Made by a program: the position numbers and the translations under genes
Assembly (NCBI GenBank): GCA_030015575.1
Contig: CM057337.1
Span: 379,587,582 to 379,651,581, forward strand
Reading direction: 5' to 3'
Length of the DNA: 64,000 bases
Origin: Agapanthus africanus
Lineage: Eukaryota > Streptophyta > Magnoliopsida > Asparagales > Amaryllidaceae
The notes under the pieces: generated by a model
What the model was told of the DNA's origin: nothing
The model's input: the letters and a program-made list of their open reading frames with translations, nothing else
The model's database searches: none
Part shown: piece after piece, positions 32,001-41,423 of the stretch
Layout of the letters: each line of letters starts with the position of its first letter
Numbering within the stretch: the first letter of the stretch is position 1

Positions 32001-32834
32001 AAAGATGGTAAAGAAATATACGGTTATAGTTGTGAATCTGATAATGGAAGAGGCATTACTAAGAATACCCGGATACCCCTTCGAAACATTTATATGTTTC
32101 AGTTTCACTATGTATTGCTAAAAGAAAACCGATTTCCCAATTAGTCCTTGCTCCAGGGTATGTATTTACCCGGTTTGATTCTCACATCTGTATGGTTTTA
32201 CAGATGATGAGTGGGAGTAAGTTATTGGGAATGGGTGATTATCCTCATTATATCGGGATTCGTTGTAAATTGTGATATTTGAGGAAATCGCCTGGATTGT
32301 TTGCCGGACGGTAAATATTTGGTTTTGAATATCCGTTATTATGCACTAATTTCAAATTGATATATCTGTACGTTTATTTTTATAAAGTGAGATATAACTT
32401 TTTGAAATTATGTCTATGACATTTACCTATATCAGTGGATGGTTTGGTAAGGAGCATTAAACATCGGTGTAATTCTTCTTAACCATAAGTACAGTTTTCA
32501 ACCTACGACATACAAGGAAAGAGTTATTAGAATCTGGGGACATATACAAAGTATTGTATGTTGTCCAGTGTCCATGAGGACAGAGGGGTTGGTACTCGTA
32601 CTATATTCTGTTTACTTATGACTTCTCTAGTTTTTAGACATGTGTTTCGTAGAAATGCAAGGTCTAAATTTTGAGAAGTTATAGTTATATGAATAAACTA
32701 GAGAACCATGTATTGCAAGTATAAGGATTCTTCAAGGTGATCGAAGATGTACATACTTGTGTATGGTATTCAGTTAATAGTAATGATTTAGAGAACTTGC
32801 TTCTCTTTCAGGTTACTCATAACTAGAAGCATTC

Positions 32835-32839
32835 CTAAG
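32835..32839. other. target-site duplication of NaC-4 (ctaag), left copy
   Basis: ctaag precedes the NaC-4 LTR here and follows it at 52933-52937. NaC-2 has the single site in cattcctaagttgag near 27472. Confidence 0.95.
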
Positions 32840-33356
32840 TGTAAGTGCACAGCGGCGCCCCGGCCGTCAATCCGAGGCCAAAATACGGAAACGATAATTT
32901 TACTTTAACTTTTGAACCGGCACCACAGCGCACAAAATTTCCGGATCGGGCCATTAATCTAATTCTAGGTAAATAAAGAACGGGTAGAGAGATATACCGA
33001 GCGATCCGTGTCCTCCGGTCTTCTCGTCGTCGTCCCGATCTCCCGCGGAATCTCCGGTCTTCACCTCCTCGCCGGAAGGGCACCACATAGCCGGCTTCTT
33101 TTACGGGCTCCCGCCTCTTGACCGAGGCAACTCGGGCACGAAGTTGGCGAGTCGACATGCCCAAGAATTGCTGTAGAATAGTGTAGATCTATATGTCTCA
33201 TGGGGCTGTAGAAGTTGCCATTAGTGGAAGAAATGAACTAAGCTTTTGGAGATGGAGCAATGGGATTTTTACTAAGCCAAATGAGCATATTTTCCCCCAT
33301 AAATAAATTGGGACAGCCCCCCCTTGTTGTGGCCGGCCCCTTGTTTGTGAACGAAT
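32840..33356 (-). repeat. NaC-4 3' LTR, part 1
   Basis: Matches 50781-51297 of the other LTR. It opens TGTAAGTGCAC on the plus strand and is cut after cgaat by CopB-1. Confidence 0.92.
33352..33356. other. target-site duplication of CopB-1 (cgaat), left copy
   Basis: cgaat precedes the CopB-1 LTR and is repeated at 43444-43448. The other NaC-4 LTR shows the corresponding uninterrupted site as tgaatgaatgagg near 51291. Confidence 0.95.
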
Positions 33357-33790
33357 TGTAAGTCCGTGTTGCCCACCCCGGTGCTTACGGGGAGGCGGAA
33401 AACATAATAAAAAACGGATTTTTAATGACTTAGGAAACATGGACCTTGCTTGTGAGGATCTTTGCTAAACGAAAACTAGCTAAAGTAAACTAACAACTAA
33501 CTAAGTTGTAGAAAGGTTATACCTTGAGCTCGAACTCCTTCTCTCCTTGCTCGTCGGAATGGTAGAAAGGCCTCACCTTGCTTGTCTTCTTCCGTCAAAG
33601 AAAGATCCACTTGAAAGCCACCACCTTTAGCTTCAACTCCAAGCTAGGAGTAACTAGAGTGCAAGAAATGCTAAGACTTGAACCCTAGAAGAGAGTAGAG
33701 AGGATCAAGTGAAGGTTTTTCTCAAGCTTTTTGTTTCTCAACACATGAGAGGGAGAGAGCTTGAGGGAGAGGATGAACAAGAGAGAGAAA

Positions 33791-33796
33791 TTATAT
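33791..33796 (-). promoter_or_regulatory. TATA-like site of the CopB-1 LTR
   Basis: In sense the sequence reads CTCATATAATTTC, in a purine/pyrimidine-biased stretch, about 160 bp downstream of the W-box cluster. The position is an inference; other AT-rich sites exist. Confidence 0.35.
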
Positions 33797-33951
33797 GAGA
33801 GAATGAGAAAATAATAGAGCTCTTCTCACTAATATGTGTGAATTAATTTAATTGAATAATTAGCTATATAATTATCATGGTAAATCATGACATGACCATT
33901 ATCATTTCAAATTGCAAAGAACAAAAAGCATCTTCCAAAAGAAATTATGAT

Positions 33952-34001
33952 GGTCAAAGTGTCAACCTAGGTCAACAAGTCAAAGAAGTCAAATGGTCAA
34001 C
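33952..34001 (-). promoter_or_regulatory. cluster of six TTGAC W-box cores in the CopB-1 LTR
   Basis: Six ggtcaa/gtcaa words on the plus strand within 50 bp give TTGACC (three), TTGACT (two) and TTGACA (one) in element sense. The W-box TTGAC[CT] is the WRKY transcription-factor site in plants (known). The same cluster is in the 5' LTR at 42019-42067, where it would act on transcription. Confidence 0.65.
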
Positions 34002-35388
34002 AACCACAACCATGGATAATTATTAAACTAATTACTAATTAACAATAACACACACATAAATATTAGGGTTAATAAAATGACAATAGCCATTAACCCTAAT
34101 CAAGGTCCTCTCCCTCAATCTCAAGCAACTGTGCATACGCACCCGCATTCGTGATCCGAGGAACACGAACACAATGAGAAAAACCAATCTCAAATCATAT
34201 ACTAGGATCCGGCTTAAACCAAAGCCCGCTAGTATAAACTGTCCGGACAGCAAACGTGCACAAGTGCGCGAATGTGAACGAACCCTGTCGCAAAACCATG
34301 CGACCTCTACTCATTTTGCCTAAAGGCGAATAGCTCTCTGTGTGGGACTCTAAAGACTCAACACTACGCTGGCAGTGGGTTTAACCACAGACCGCAAGCG
34401 GCACTAGCTGTACGTAACGGTCCCCAGGTAGATGTCGATAAGAAGACTGACGAGGTGAACCCTATCGGCACTCCTACTGAGCCTGTATGTGACAGTCTCC
34501 GTACAGTCCGGTCTGTTCGTCTGATACATCGCATGGCGGGCCTAGGGGGGCGGTGAACGTCAGTCCCCTAATAGCGGTACAAGTCGTGTCGGAGTGTAGC
34601 CCAGAACACCCTGAGATAACACTGGAAACCTACCAGTATATCTCGCTTGCCCTGGCCAGGGACTACTCGTGTAATGGCTCTCCTGGACACAGCGCGATGT
34701 CAACCCCCAATACCGGGAGAGACGAATCCTGTCTAACCGTCACTGCCTCCAAGTGCTTCGGGACTGCACCCAAAAACTACCTGTTTGCACAGCTCCTTTG
34801 AGCCGTGGTAGGGTAGTAATCAAAGTGCAGTGGGAACACACTCGAGGCGAAGTGACAGTGTCAAGTCAGCGGACTAAGCTGTACTCATGTCACCTGGGAA
34901 CTGATAACTGACGATAGGTATATTACCAACCAACAGTTCCCGACGAGTCCTGTCCAGTGTACTCGTAACCTAACGAGCACCCGCATACTATCCCAAGTAC
35001 GACGTACTAACGGCTGTGGGACAGACCGTCTCCCACACTGGGATGAGAAGCGCATACGCTAGTCTACTCCGGAGTATCGATGCCCTGTCTCGATAGTCCA
35101 ACGACCAGGGACCTGTATAAGGATGTGCTTATAGATTACCCAGCTCCCACGAGTGCGAGCGCCATCACAACGCTGGTAATCAAGCAAAGATCCTAAGGGC
35201 TCTACTAATATGTATACCAGCAATATGCTAAAAGAAACACATGCACATATTAAAGCAGAGATAAACCAAGTAGCATACTACCATTTCGAGCAAGATTGTA
35301 TATACAACTGTGAATATCCCAAGCTTCCATTAAGTAATATACAAACTAGTATGATACAGTAATGGCCTCTAGGGCATATACACTAACA

Positions 35389-35403
35389 ATCTCCCACTTG
35401 CAC
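35389..35403 (-). other. CopB-1 polypurine tract
   Basis: Minus strand GTGCAAGTGGGAGAT between the pol stop codon and the 3' LTR. Confidence 0.92.
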
Positions 35404-38400
35404 TAAGGCCATGTACTGGCGTATCGAAGACCTATCATCTCGATCAGCCGTTCGAACTGAGTCTGGGGTAGGGCCTTCGTGAATGGATCTGCTGTGTTAT
35501 CCTCTGATGCAACTCTCCGGACCTCGATCTCCTGGCGATCTACGATCTCCCTGATCAGGTGATACCGCCTTAAGATGTGTCTGGATTTCTGATGGGACCT
35601 GGGTTCCTTCGCTAAAGCTATAGCCCCGTTGTTGTCGCAATACAGAGGTATTGGGTCAACAATGGACGGAACCACCTGAAGTTCTTTCAAGAACTTCCTC
35701 ATCCAGACAGCTTCTTTTGCGGCATCAGATGCAGCGATGTATTCCGCTTCCATAGTCGAGTCAGCAACGGTTTCCTGTTTGGAGCTCTTCCAACACACCG
35801 CCCCTCCATTGAGGGTAAAGACAAAACCCGACATGGACTTGGAATCATCCTTGTCACTCTGGAAGCTGGAGTCAGCAAAGGCCTCAACCTGCAGGTCTTT
35901 TCCGCCATACACCAAGAACATCTCCTTAGTCCTTCTCAGGTACTTGAGAATGTTCTTTACTGCTATCCAATGTTTCTCCCCAGGGTTTGACTGATACCTG
36001 CTTACCACACTCAGTGCATAAGCCACATCCGGTCTGGTACACAACATCGCATACATTATAGAGCCTACCGCAGAAGCGTAGGGTATAATAGACATGCGAT
36101 CCCTCTCCAAATCAGTCTTGGGAGTCATCTCTTTGGAGAGGGTGATCCCGTGACAAGCCGGTAGATTACCGCGCTTGGAATCTTCCATACTGAATCTCTT
36201 CAGTATGGTGTCGATGTACCTGGACTGCGAGAGTCCTAATATCCTCTTGGATCTGTCACGGTAGATCCGGATACCCAGAATGTAGGAGGCATCACCCAGG
36301 TCTTTCATGGAGAACCTGTGTGACAAGAACCCCTTGACAGATTGTAGCATAGGAATGTCATTTCCTATTAAGAGAATGTCATCCACGTATAAAACGAGGA
36401 ATACTACAGTTCTCGCTACAAATCTACAATAGATGCATGGTTCATCTGGATTTTTGATAAAGCCAAATTCTTTGACCGTCTCATCAAAACAGATGTTCCA
36501 ACTCCGCGATGCCTGCTTGAGTCCATAAATGGACTTGAGCAACTTGCACACCTTTCCGCTGCTCCCACCCTGAATGAAACCCTCTGGCTGGTCCATATAG
36601 ACACACTCCTCTAAATGACCATTTAGAAAAGCTGTCTTTACGTCCATCTGCCAAATCTCATAATCGTGGAAAGCAGCGATGGCAAGAAGGATCCGAATGA
36701 ATTTCAGCATAGCTACTGGGGAAAAGGTTTCGTCATAGTCCAAACCAGGTCGCTGACGAAAACCCTTTGCTACCAGTCTAGCTTTATAGGTCTCAACCTG
36801 TCCATTTACACCAATCTTCCTTTTGAAGATCCACTTGCATCCTATGGGTTTTACCCCGTCTGGAGCAATGTCCAACGTCCATACTTTGTTGGTGTACATG
36901 GACTCCATCTCGGTCCGCATTGCATCCAGCCATTTTACCGAGTCGACGCTCTGAATGGCTTGCTGGAAGCTAGTAGGCTCATCACAATCCAGGATGCAGT
37001 CTTCTCTATCCCCGTCAATGAGAAAACCGTAGTATCTCTCGGGCGGATGAGACTGCCTACTACTCCTGCGGAGCGGCATAGGAATGTCCTGTTCTTTTGA
37101 ACCTTCTGGTTCCACTAAACTTTCAGTAATAGTTTGTGGTTCTGGAATTTCTTCCAGTTCTATTGCGCTCCCACTTATTTCTTTTTCTATGAACTGATGT
37201 TCTAGAAAGTGGGCATGGCGAGAAATAAGGACTTTTTGTTCCTCTTCGCAATAGAAATAATATCCCTTGGAGTTCTTTGGATATCCCACAAACTTGCACT
37301 GTACTGAGCGTGCCTCGAGCTTGTCCGCATGCTGCTTTTTTACAAAAGCTGGACATCCCCATGTCTTAATGTGATTAAGATAGGGTTTCTTCCCACTCCA
37401 TAACTCATATGGTGTGGTAGGCACAGTCTTAGTGGGAACACGGTTCAAAAGATATGCAGCTGTTTCTAGCGCATACCCCCAGAACGATCGCGGTAACTCA
37501 GCGTTACTCATCATGGACCGTACCATATCCAATAGGGTTCGGTTCCGTCTCTCCGATACACCGTTATGTTGCGGAGTGTATGGAGGAGTAAGCTGAGAGA
37601 GAATTCCATTCTTTTTTAAATAGTTCAGGAATTCGGCACTTAAGTATTCTCCTCCTCGATCCGATCTTAGGATCTTGATACTTTTGCCTGTTTGTTTTTC
37701 TACTTCATTCTTATATTCCTGGAATTTTTCAAAAGCCTCGGATTTATGTTTCATTAAGAAGACATAACCGTACCTTGAAAAATCATCCGTAAAGGTAATG
37801 AAGTAAGAATAACCGCTTCGCGCATGTGTAGACATTGGACCGCACACGTCGCTGTGTACGAGTCCCAAGAGCTCGCTCGCTCTTTCTCCGTGTCCAGAAA
37901 ACGGAGCCTTTGTCATCTTTCCTTTGAGACAGGATTGACAAGTTGCATACGATTGATATTCGAACGAATCTAAATATCCTTCAGTATGTAACTTTGTCAA
38001 TCTTCTCTCGTTGATGTGACCCAGTCTACAATGCCATAAGAAAGTTTTATTAATTTCTGGAGACTTTCTTTTGTGTGTATTCTGGATATTGAAAATCTGT
38101 GGTTGGTTTAAAACGTATATACCGTTGTTCAATGTACCTGACCCAATCAACACTTGATTAAGGTGAATGTTCACTACATTACTTACAAATGCAAATTCAT
38201 AACCTTCTTTAGATAATAAAGATACAGAAATGATATTACAGGTTGCATTTGGTACATAATAACAACTACGCAAAACCAAAAAGTGTCCATCTGATAATCC
38301 CAGGTGATAGTCCCCCACGGCCTCAGCATCCATGCTAGCACCGTTCGCAACTCTGAGGGTCATGTCACCTGCCTTCAAAACTCTACGCTTTCTCAACGCC

Positions 38401-39371
38401 TGCAAAGAATTACAGATATGAGATCCTGATCCGGTATCCAATACCCAGGAAGTAGAGTTTATTGATAGACAATTTTCAATAACATACACACCTGAAGCTG
38501 AAGCTGCAACTCGCTTCAAATCCTGTGTTCTGGCTTTCCAAGCCTTGCAATCTTGTTTCCAGTGACCACTTTTGTGACAATAGAAGCATTCTTCCTTCCC
38601 CACCAGCTTCCCCGCTACCTTTGTTGCTTTACCCTTTCCCTTCGTATCCACTTTACCGACACCGCCTCTTGGTTTGGCGGGGGCTTTCTTCTTCTTGCCC
38701 TTGGCTTTCGCCCTGGACCTAGAAGAGGAAGATCCTCCTACAAACAAAGTGGATGTCTCCCTACCCTTCTGTAGGGTGCCCTCAGCAGTCCTCAACATGT
38801 TCAGAAGCTCGGCAAGTTCAACCTCCTTTCCTTGCATGTTGAAGTTAAGAATGAACTGGGCGTAAGTGGAAGGAAGGGACTGGAGAATCAAATCGGTATA
38901 GAGTTCATTCTCCAACGTGGTCCCAAGGTCCGCGAGCTCCTCTATGTAGCCGATCATCTTAAGCATGTGGTCCGCTACCGATGATCCGACGGCCAACCTT
39001 GCCGAAAAGAGCTTCTTCGACACTTCGTATCTTGCGATACGAGACTGCTCTCCATACAGTTCTTTTGTATGGAGAAATATGGACTCTAGGTCCATATTCT
39101 CGTGCCTCCTCTGATGGTCGTTGTCCATCGAGGCTAGTACGAGGCATCTGGCCCTCGCGCAATCTATCTCCCATGTCTTACGGATTTCAACATCCGCGAC
39201 GCTGGAGGTGGGACCTGGGACAGGGGGAGCTTTGGTGGTAAGTATATACCCCAGCTTGTCATAAGTGATAGCCATCTTGACATTCCTAAGCCAATCTTTG
39301 TAGTTTGGCCCTGTCAATATGTTTTTATCTAATAGTAACTTAAGTCCGGTCATCTTGAATGGTCGCTGCAA
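35403..39371 (-). CDS. CopB-1 Gag-Pol polyprotein, copia type (1322 aa)
   Basis: A complete single-frame polyprotein that would encode all proteins for particle formation, reverse transcription and integration. Domains: Gag about 1-240, starting LTGPNYKDW near residue 19; a basic Ser/Lys-rich stretch 213-250; CCHC zinc knuckle 262-275 (C262, C265, H270, C275); aspartic protease DTGSGSH 312-318; GAG_pre-integrase with HHCC finger H447, H452, C478, C481; integrase core D508, D571, E607, with 35 residues between the last two; integrase C-terminal part and variable linker to about 800; RVT_2 reverse transcriptase with D910 and YVDD 995-998; RNase H with D1167, E1208 or E1210, and D1246. Met7 is an alternative start. 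The order protease-integrase-RT-RNase H is diagnostic of Ty1/copia. No stop or frameshift is seen. Confidence 0.97.
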   Translation of the reverse strand: MQRPFKMTGLKLLLDKNILTGPNYKDWLRNVKMAITYDKLGYILTTKAPPVPGPTSSVADVEIRKTWEIDCARARCLVLASMDNDHQRRHENMDLESIFLHTKELYGEQSRIARYEVSKKLFSARLAVGSSVADHMLKMIGYIEELADLGTTLENELYTDLILQSLPSTYAQFILNFNMQGKEVELAELLNMLRTAEGTLQKGRETSTLFVGGSSSSRSRAKAKGKKKKAPAKPRGGVGKVDTKGKGKATKVAGKLVGKEECFYCHKSGHWKQDCKAWKARTQDLKRVAASASGVYVIENCLSINSTSWVLDTGSGSHICNSLQALRKRRVLKAGDMTLRVANGASMDAEAVGDYHLGLSDGHFLVLRSCYYVPNATCNIISVSLLSKEGYEFAFVSNVVNIHLNQVLIGSGTLNNGIYVLNQPQIFNIQNTHKRKSPEINKTFLWHCRLGHINERRLTKLHTEGYLDSFEYQSYATCQSCLKGKMTKAPFSGHGERASELLGLVHSDVCGPMSTHARSGYSYFITFTDDFSRYGYVFLMKHKSEAFEKFQEYKNEVEKQTGKSIKILRSDRGGEYLSAEFLNYLKKNGILSQLTPPYTPQHNGVSERRNRTLLDMVRSMMSNAELPRSFWGYALETAAYLLNRVPTKTVPTTPYELWSGKKPYLNHIKTWGCPAFVKKQHADKLEARSVQCKFVGYPKNSKGYYFYCEEEQKVLISRHAHFLEHQFIEKEISGSAIELEEIPEPQTITESLVEPEGSKEQDIPMPLRRSSRQSHPPERYYGFLIDGDREDCILDCDEPTSFQQAIQSVDSVKWLDAMRTEMESMYTNKVWTLDIAPDGVKPIGCKWIFKRKIGVNGQVETYKARLVAKGFRQRPGLDYDETFSPVAMLKFIRILLAIAAFHDYEIWQMDVKTAFLNGHLEECVYMDQPEGFIQGGSSGKVCKLLKSIYGLKQASRSWNICFDETVKEFGFIKNPDEPCIYCRFVARTVVFLVLYVDDILLIGNDIPMLQSVKGFLSHRFSMKDLGDASYILGIRIYRDRSKRILGLSQSRYIDTILKRFSMEDSKRGNLPACHGITLSKEMTPKTDLERDRMSIIPYASAVGSIMYAMLCTRPDVAYALSVVSRYQSNPGEKHWIAVKNILKYLRRTKEMFLVYGGKDLQVEAFADSSFQSDKDDSKSMSGFVFTLNGGAVCWKSSKQETVADSTMEAEYIAASDAAKEAVWMRKFLKELQVVPSIVDPIPLYCDNNGAIALAKEPRSHQKSRHILRRYHLIREIVDRQEIEVRRVASEDNTADPFTKALPQTQFERLIEMIGLRYASTWP

Positions 39372-39805
39372 TTAGGAGAGAGAAAAGAAACACTTTAGCA
39401 TGATGCTCTTGCAAGTTTAGAGTGGTTTTTAGTTTGTCTAAACTGGATGGCTCCCACTGTCTCTCGAATCCCTTCTCAAACCGTAAAGAAAAGGATTAGC
39501 CGGAATCATTCTCACCGTACAATACTTGCTTAACCGTTCAGCCAGGCCAGTGTCGGTACTTCGAGGGAGGTTTTCCAACGCTTTCGCGAAGTTCCTTAAT
39601 TAAGTAACCTCTTTTCCCTGTGGGCGTAGCCCCGCTAACACCTTTCTAGGCACCTACTAGGTTTATAGCATTGATCGTTAAGTGAGAGTTTTCCCGAGGA
39701 GTAGCATATACTCACAGTAGGATCGGGATCCAAATATCATCGCGTGATAAAGCCGAAGGAATCCTACCAGAATCATCACACTCCAATTGGTATGCAACAC
39801 TAGCA

Positions 39806-39826
39806 AGTTTCAGTACTTATGAAACT
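39806..39826 (-). other. fourth leader hairpin, CopB-1
   Basis: AGTTTCA and TGAAACT pair over seven bases around the loop GTACTTA. It occupies the same place as 18808-18826 in CopA-1 and 48740-48755 in NaC-4. Confidence 0.7.
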
Positions 39827-39859
39827 CCCGATGTGGATTTTTGCCCCATGCTCTTATGA

Positions 39860-40056
39860 CCTTGACTTTGGCCAAAATATCATAAGTCACATGTCAAGTT
39901 CTACCCGTCATTCTCCTGGTTAATTTGGACCCACCCGTACCTACCCTTGACTTTGGCCAAAATGGCAGCACGACTGTCCCAAATCAACGCATCTATCTAT
40001 GCTGCACATGAATACCCAAACGCTACCAATCACTATGCCTTGACTTTGGCCAAAAT
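39860..40056 (-). other. CopB-1 leader triple-hairpin array
   Basis: The identical 19-mer ccttgactttggccaaaat occurs at 39860, 39945 and 40038. In sense it reads TTGGC-CAAA-GTCAA: five pairs with one G.U, loop CAAA, spacing 93 and 85 nt. Confidence 0.85.
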
Positions 40057-41163
40057 ACATAGCTTGAATACTTTTGACCATTCATGTGGAATGACGGAGG
40101 GCTACGAATGGTTTTGGCGAAACCGTGAACGTAGTGAACTTGATATAATCGATGGAACGAGATAGCTTTTAAAAGGAGTGGTTCAAGCTCCGCGTTTAAA
40201 AGTTTAGTTTTGAAAAGAACCGAGTGGTTTTCAAAGTGTTCCAATCGACTTTTACTTGGTTTATTTCTTGTATTAGTTCTTTTAATGCGTCCCATCATTT
40301 AATCCTACCATTGCAGAAAACAACCAAAATATGACGTACGCTTATGCTATTCGCATTCGCCACGGGGCCCCGTCATCACCCGTTAGGTTACTTAACTAAC
40401 GACAGAGCGGGGGCTGGGCTAGCGCGGCTGTAAAACATAAGCAATGCCTAAATAGTTATTATATATAAATATATAGCAATGATAGACATTACAGATCACA
40501 GATGAATACATTGGATATACTAGGAATCCGCAATGCGTTCGAGCCTGCAACGCAAAGCGGATTACACGGTCGCGGTGAATAGCCAATACCCCACCCAAGA
40601 CCCCTACGGGTGCGGCAAACTACCCGCCAAGCACCCGAAGCGAAGCAACCTCCCTCACCACCGTGAGTAGGCCACTCGGCACTTCGAGATACCCGGTAGT
40701 TTGTGCACCCCCTCCATGGGTCTATCCTAGGAGCAAAAACAGTAAAAAGAATTATACAATGACGGCTACAACCCCGACCCGGTTGTGCGGCCATACAAAG
40801 AATATTATTACATCAATTTACATGTTACAAATGAATGAAAGAAAAACAACGCTCATCTCACATCCACCCCGGCCATTCACCCGCGACAATCCAATCCATT
40901 CATATCCACAAACCAATAACAATCACAGATCATGTATAACCCCGACTAATCGTCTTATAGCGATTAGCCGACGTTCAATACATGCAAGCATTACAGATAT
41001 AACCGATGTAGTTAAAGTGTAGTGAAGTTCCGAAAAATACGGATTTATAGGCCCCCAAAAGTAAATTTTAGTTCTGGAAAATCTGGGCACATATAATATA
41101 TCCTAAAAATCCCAAAACCAACAACAACACACTCTGCACGAAAAACGATGCGCCGATAACGAC

Positions 41164-41220
41164 AAACCGCGGCGCTTCCGCCGCACATGCCTACCTCGTG
41201 CGGCGGAAGGGCGGCGGTTT
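41164..41220 (-). other. long GC-rich hairpin in the CopB-1 leader
   Basis: Two 23-base arms (41164-41186 and 41198-41220) are complementary except for a few positions in the middle and enclose an 11-base loop. The top half, CTTCCGCCGCAC/GTGCGGCGGAAG, pairs perfectly. It lies 190-246 nt downstream of the primer-binding site. Confidence 0.85.
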
Positions 41221-41409
41221 GATGGAATTAGGGTATCGTTTTTCTTGGGTGTATTCAGAAAACCCTGAGACGATTTTACAAGTATAAATATTTTCATTTT
41301 GAGCAGAAAAAAATTTAACAGAAACTAGGGTTTTGCAAGTTTGGTTTTTCGATTTTCCGGTTTCGAAACTTCGTTACACTTAACTACTTAGCTAGTTTAG
41401 GTTTAGTTA

Positions 41410-41422
41410 GGCTCTGATACCA
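41410..41422 (-). other. CopB-1 primer-binding site, initiator tRNA-Met
   Basis: Minus strand TGGTATCAGAGCC one base from the 5' LTR, identical to the CopA-1 site. Confidence 0.92.
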
Positions 41423-41423
41423 C

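Larger units (their letters stand above)
30958..32839 (+). mobile_element. NaC-3, 5' portion in the window
   Basis: It starts within the leader, just downstream of where the fourth hairpin would be, at gatagttggatcc. It runs through the tandem-duplicated segment and part of the degenerate pol to cattcctaag. It continues at 52933 after NaC-4. It is the outermost element of the nest in this window. Confidence 0.8.
31200..32839 (+). pseudogene. NaC-3 degenerate gag-pol remnant, first part
   Basis: Same decayed sequence as NaC-2 25860-27470, without usable frames. It is interrupted by NaC-4 and resumes at 52933. Confidence 0.75.
33357..35388 (-). repeat. CopB-1 3' LTR (2032 bp)
   Basis: Minus strand TGTTAGTGTATATGCCC to …CGGACTTACA. 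It shares blocks with CopA and NaC LTRs (for example cagtccggtctgttcgtctg, ataccgggagagacgaa). It contains the W-box cluster (33952-34001) and a TATA-like site. Confidence 0.95.
39372..41409 (-). repeat. CopB-1 untranslated leader (2.0 kb)
   Basis: Homologous in layout to the CopA-1 and NaC-4 leaders: GC-rich hairpin near the primer-binding site, triple-hairpin array and fourth hairpin before gag. It lacks the ATCCCTTCACCGGGAG module. No supported ORF. Confidence 0.85.

Noticed and set aside
36666-37100. 144-codon plus-strand ORF opposite CopB-1 pol (with similar ones at 15345-15710, 16490-16837, 61024-61533)
   Set aside because: Antisense shadows of the strongly conserved RT and RNase H codons.
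38150-38165. AATCAACACTTGATT in CopB-1 as another member of the CopA hairpin set
   Set aside because: It lies inside the pol coding sequence (…LNQVLIG…) of another family; more likely chance.
40489-40794. 101-codon minus-strand ORF in the CopB-1 leader as an accessory gene
   Set aside because: The homologous leader regions of CopA-1 and NaC-4 do not keep the frame.
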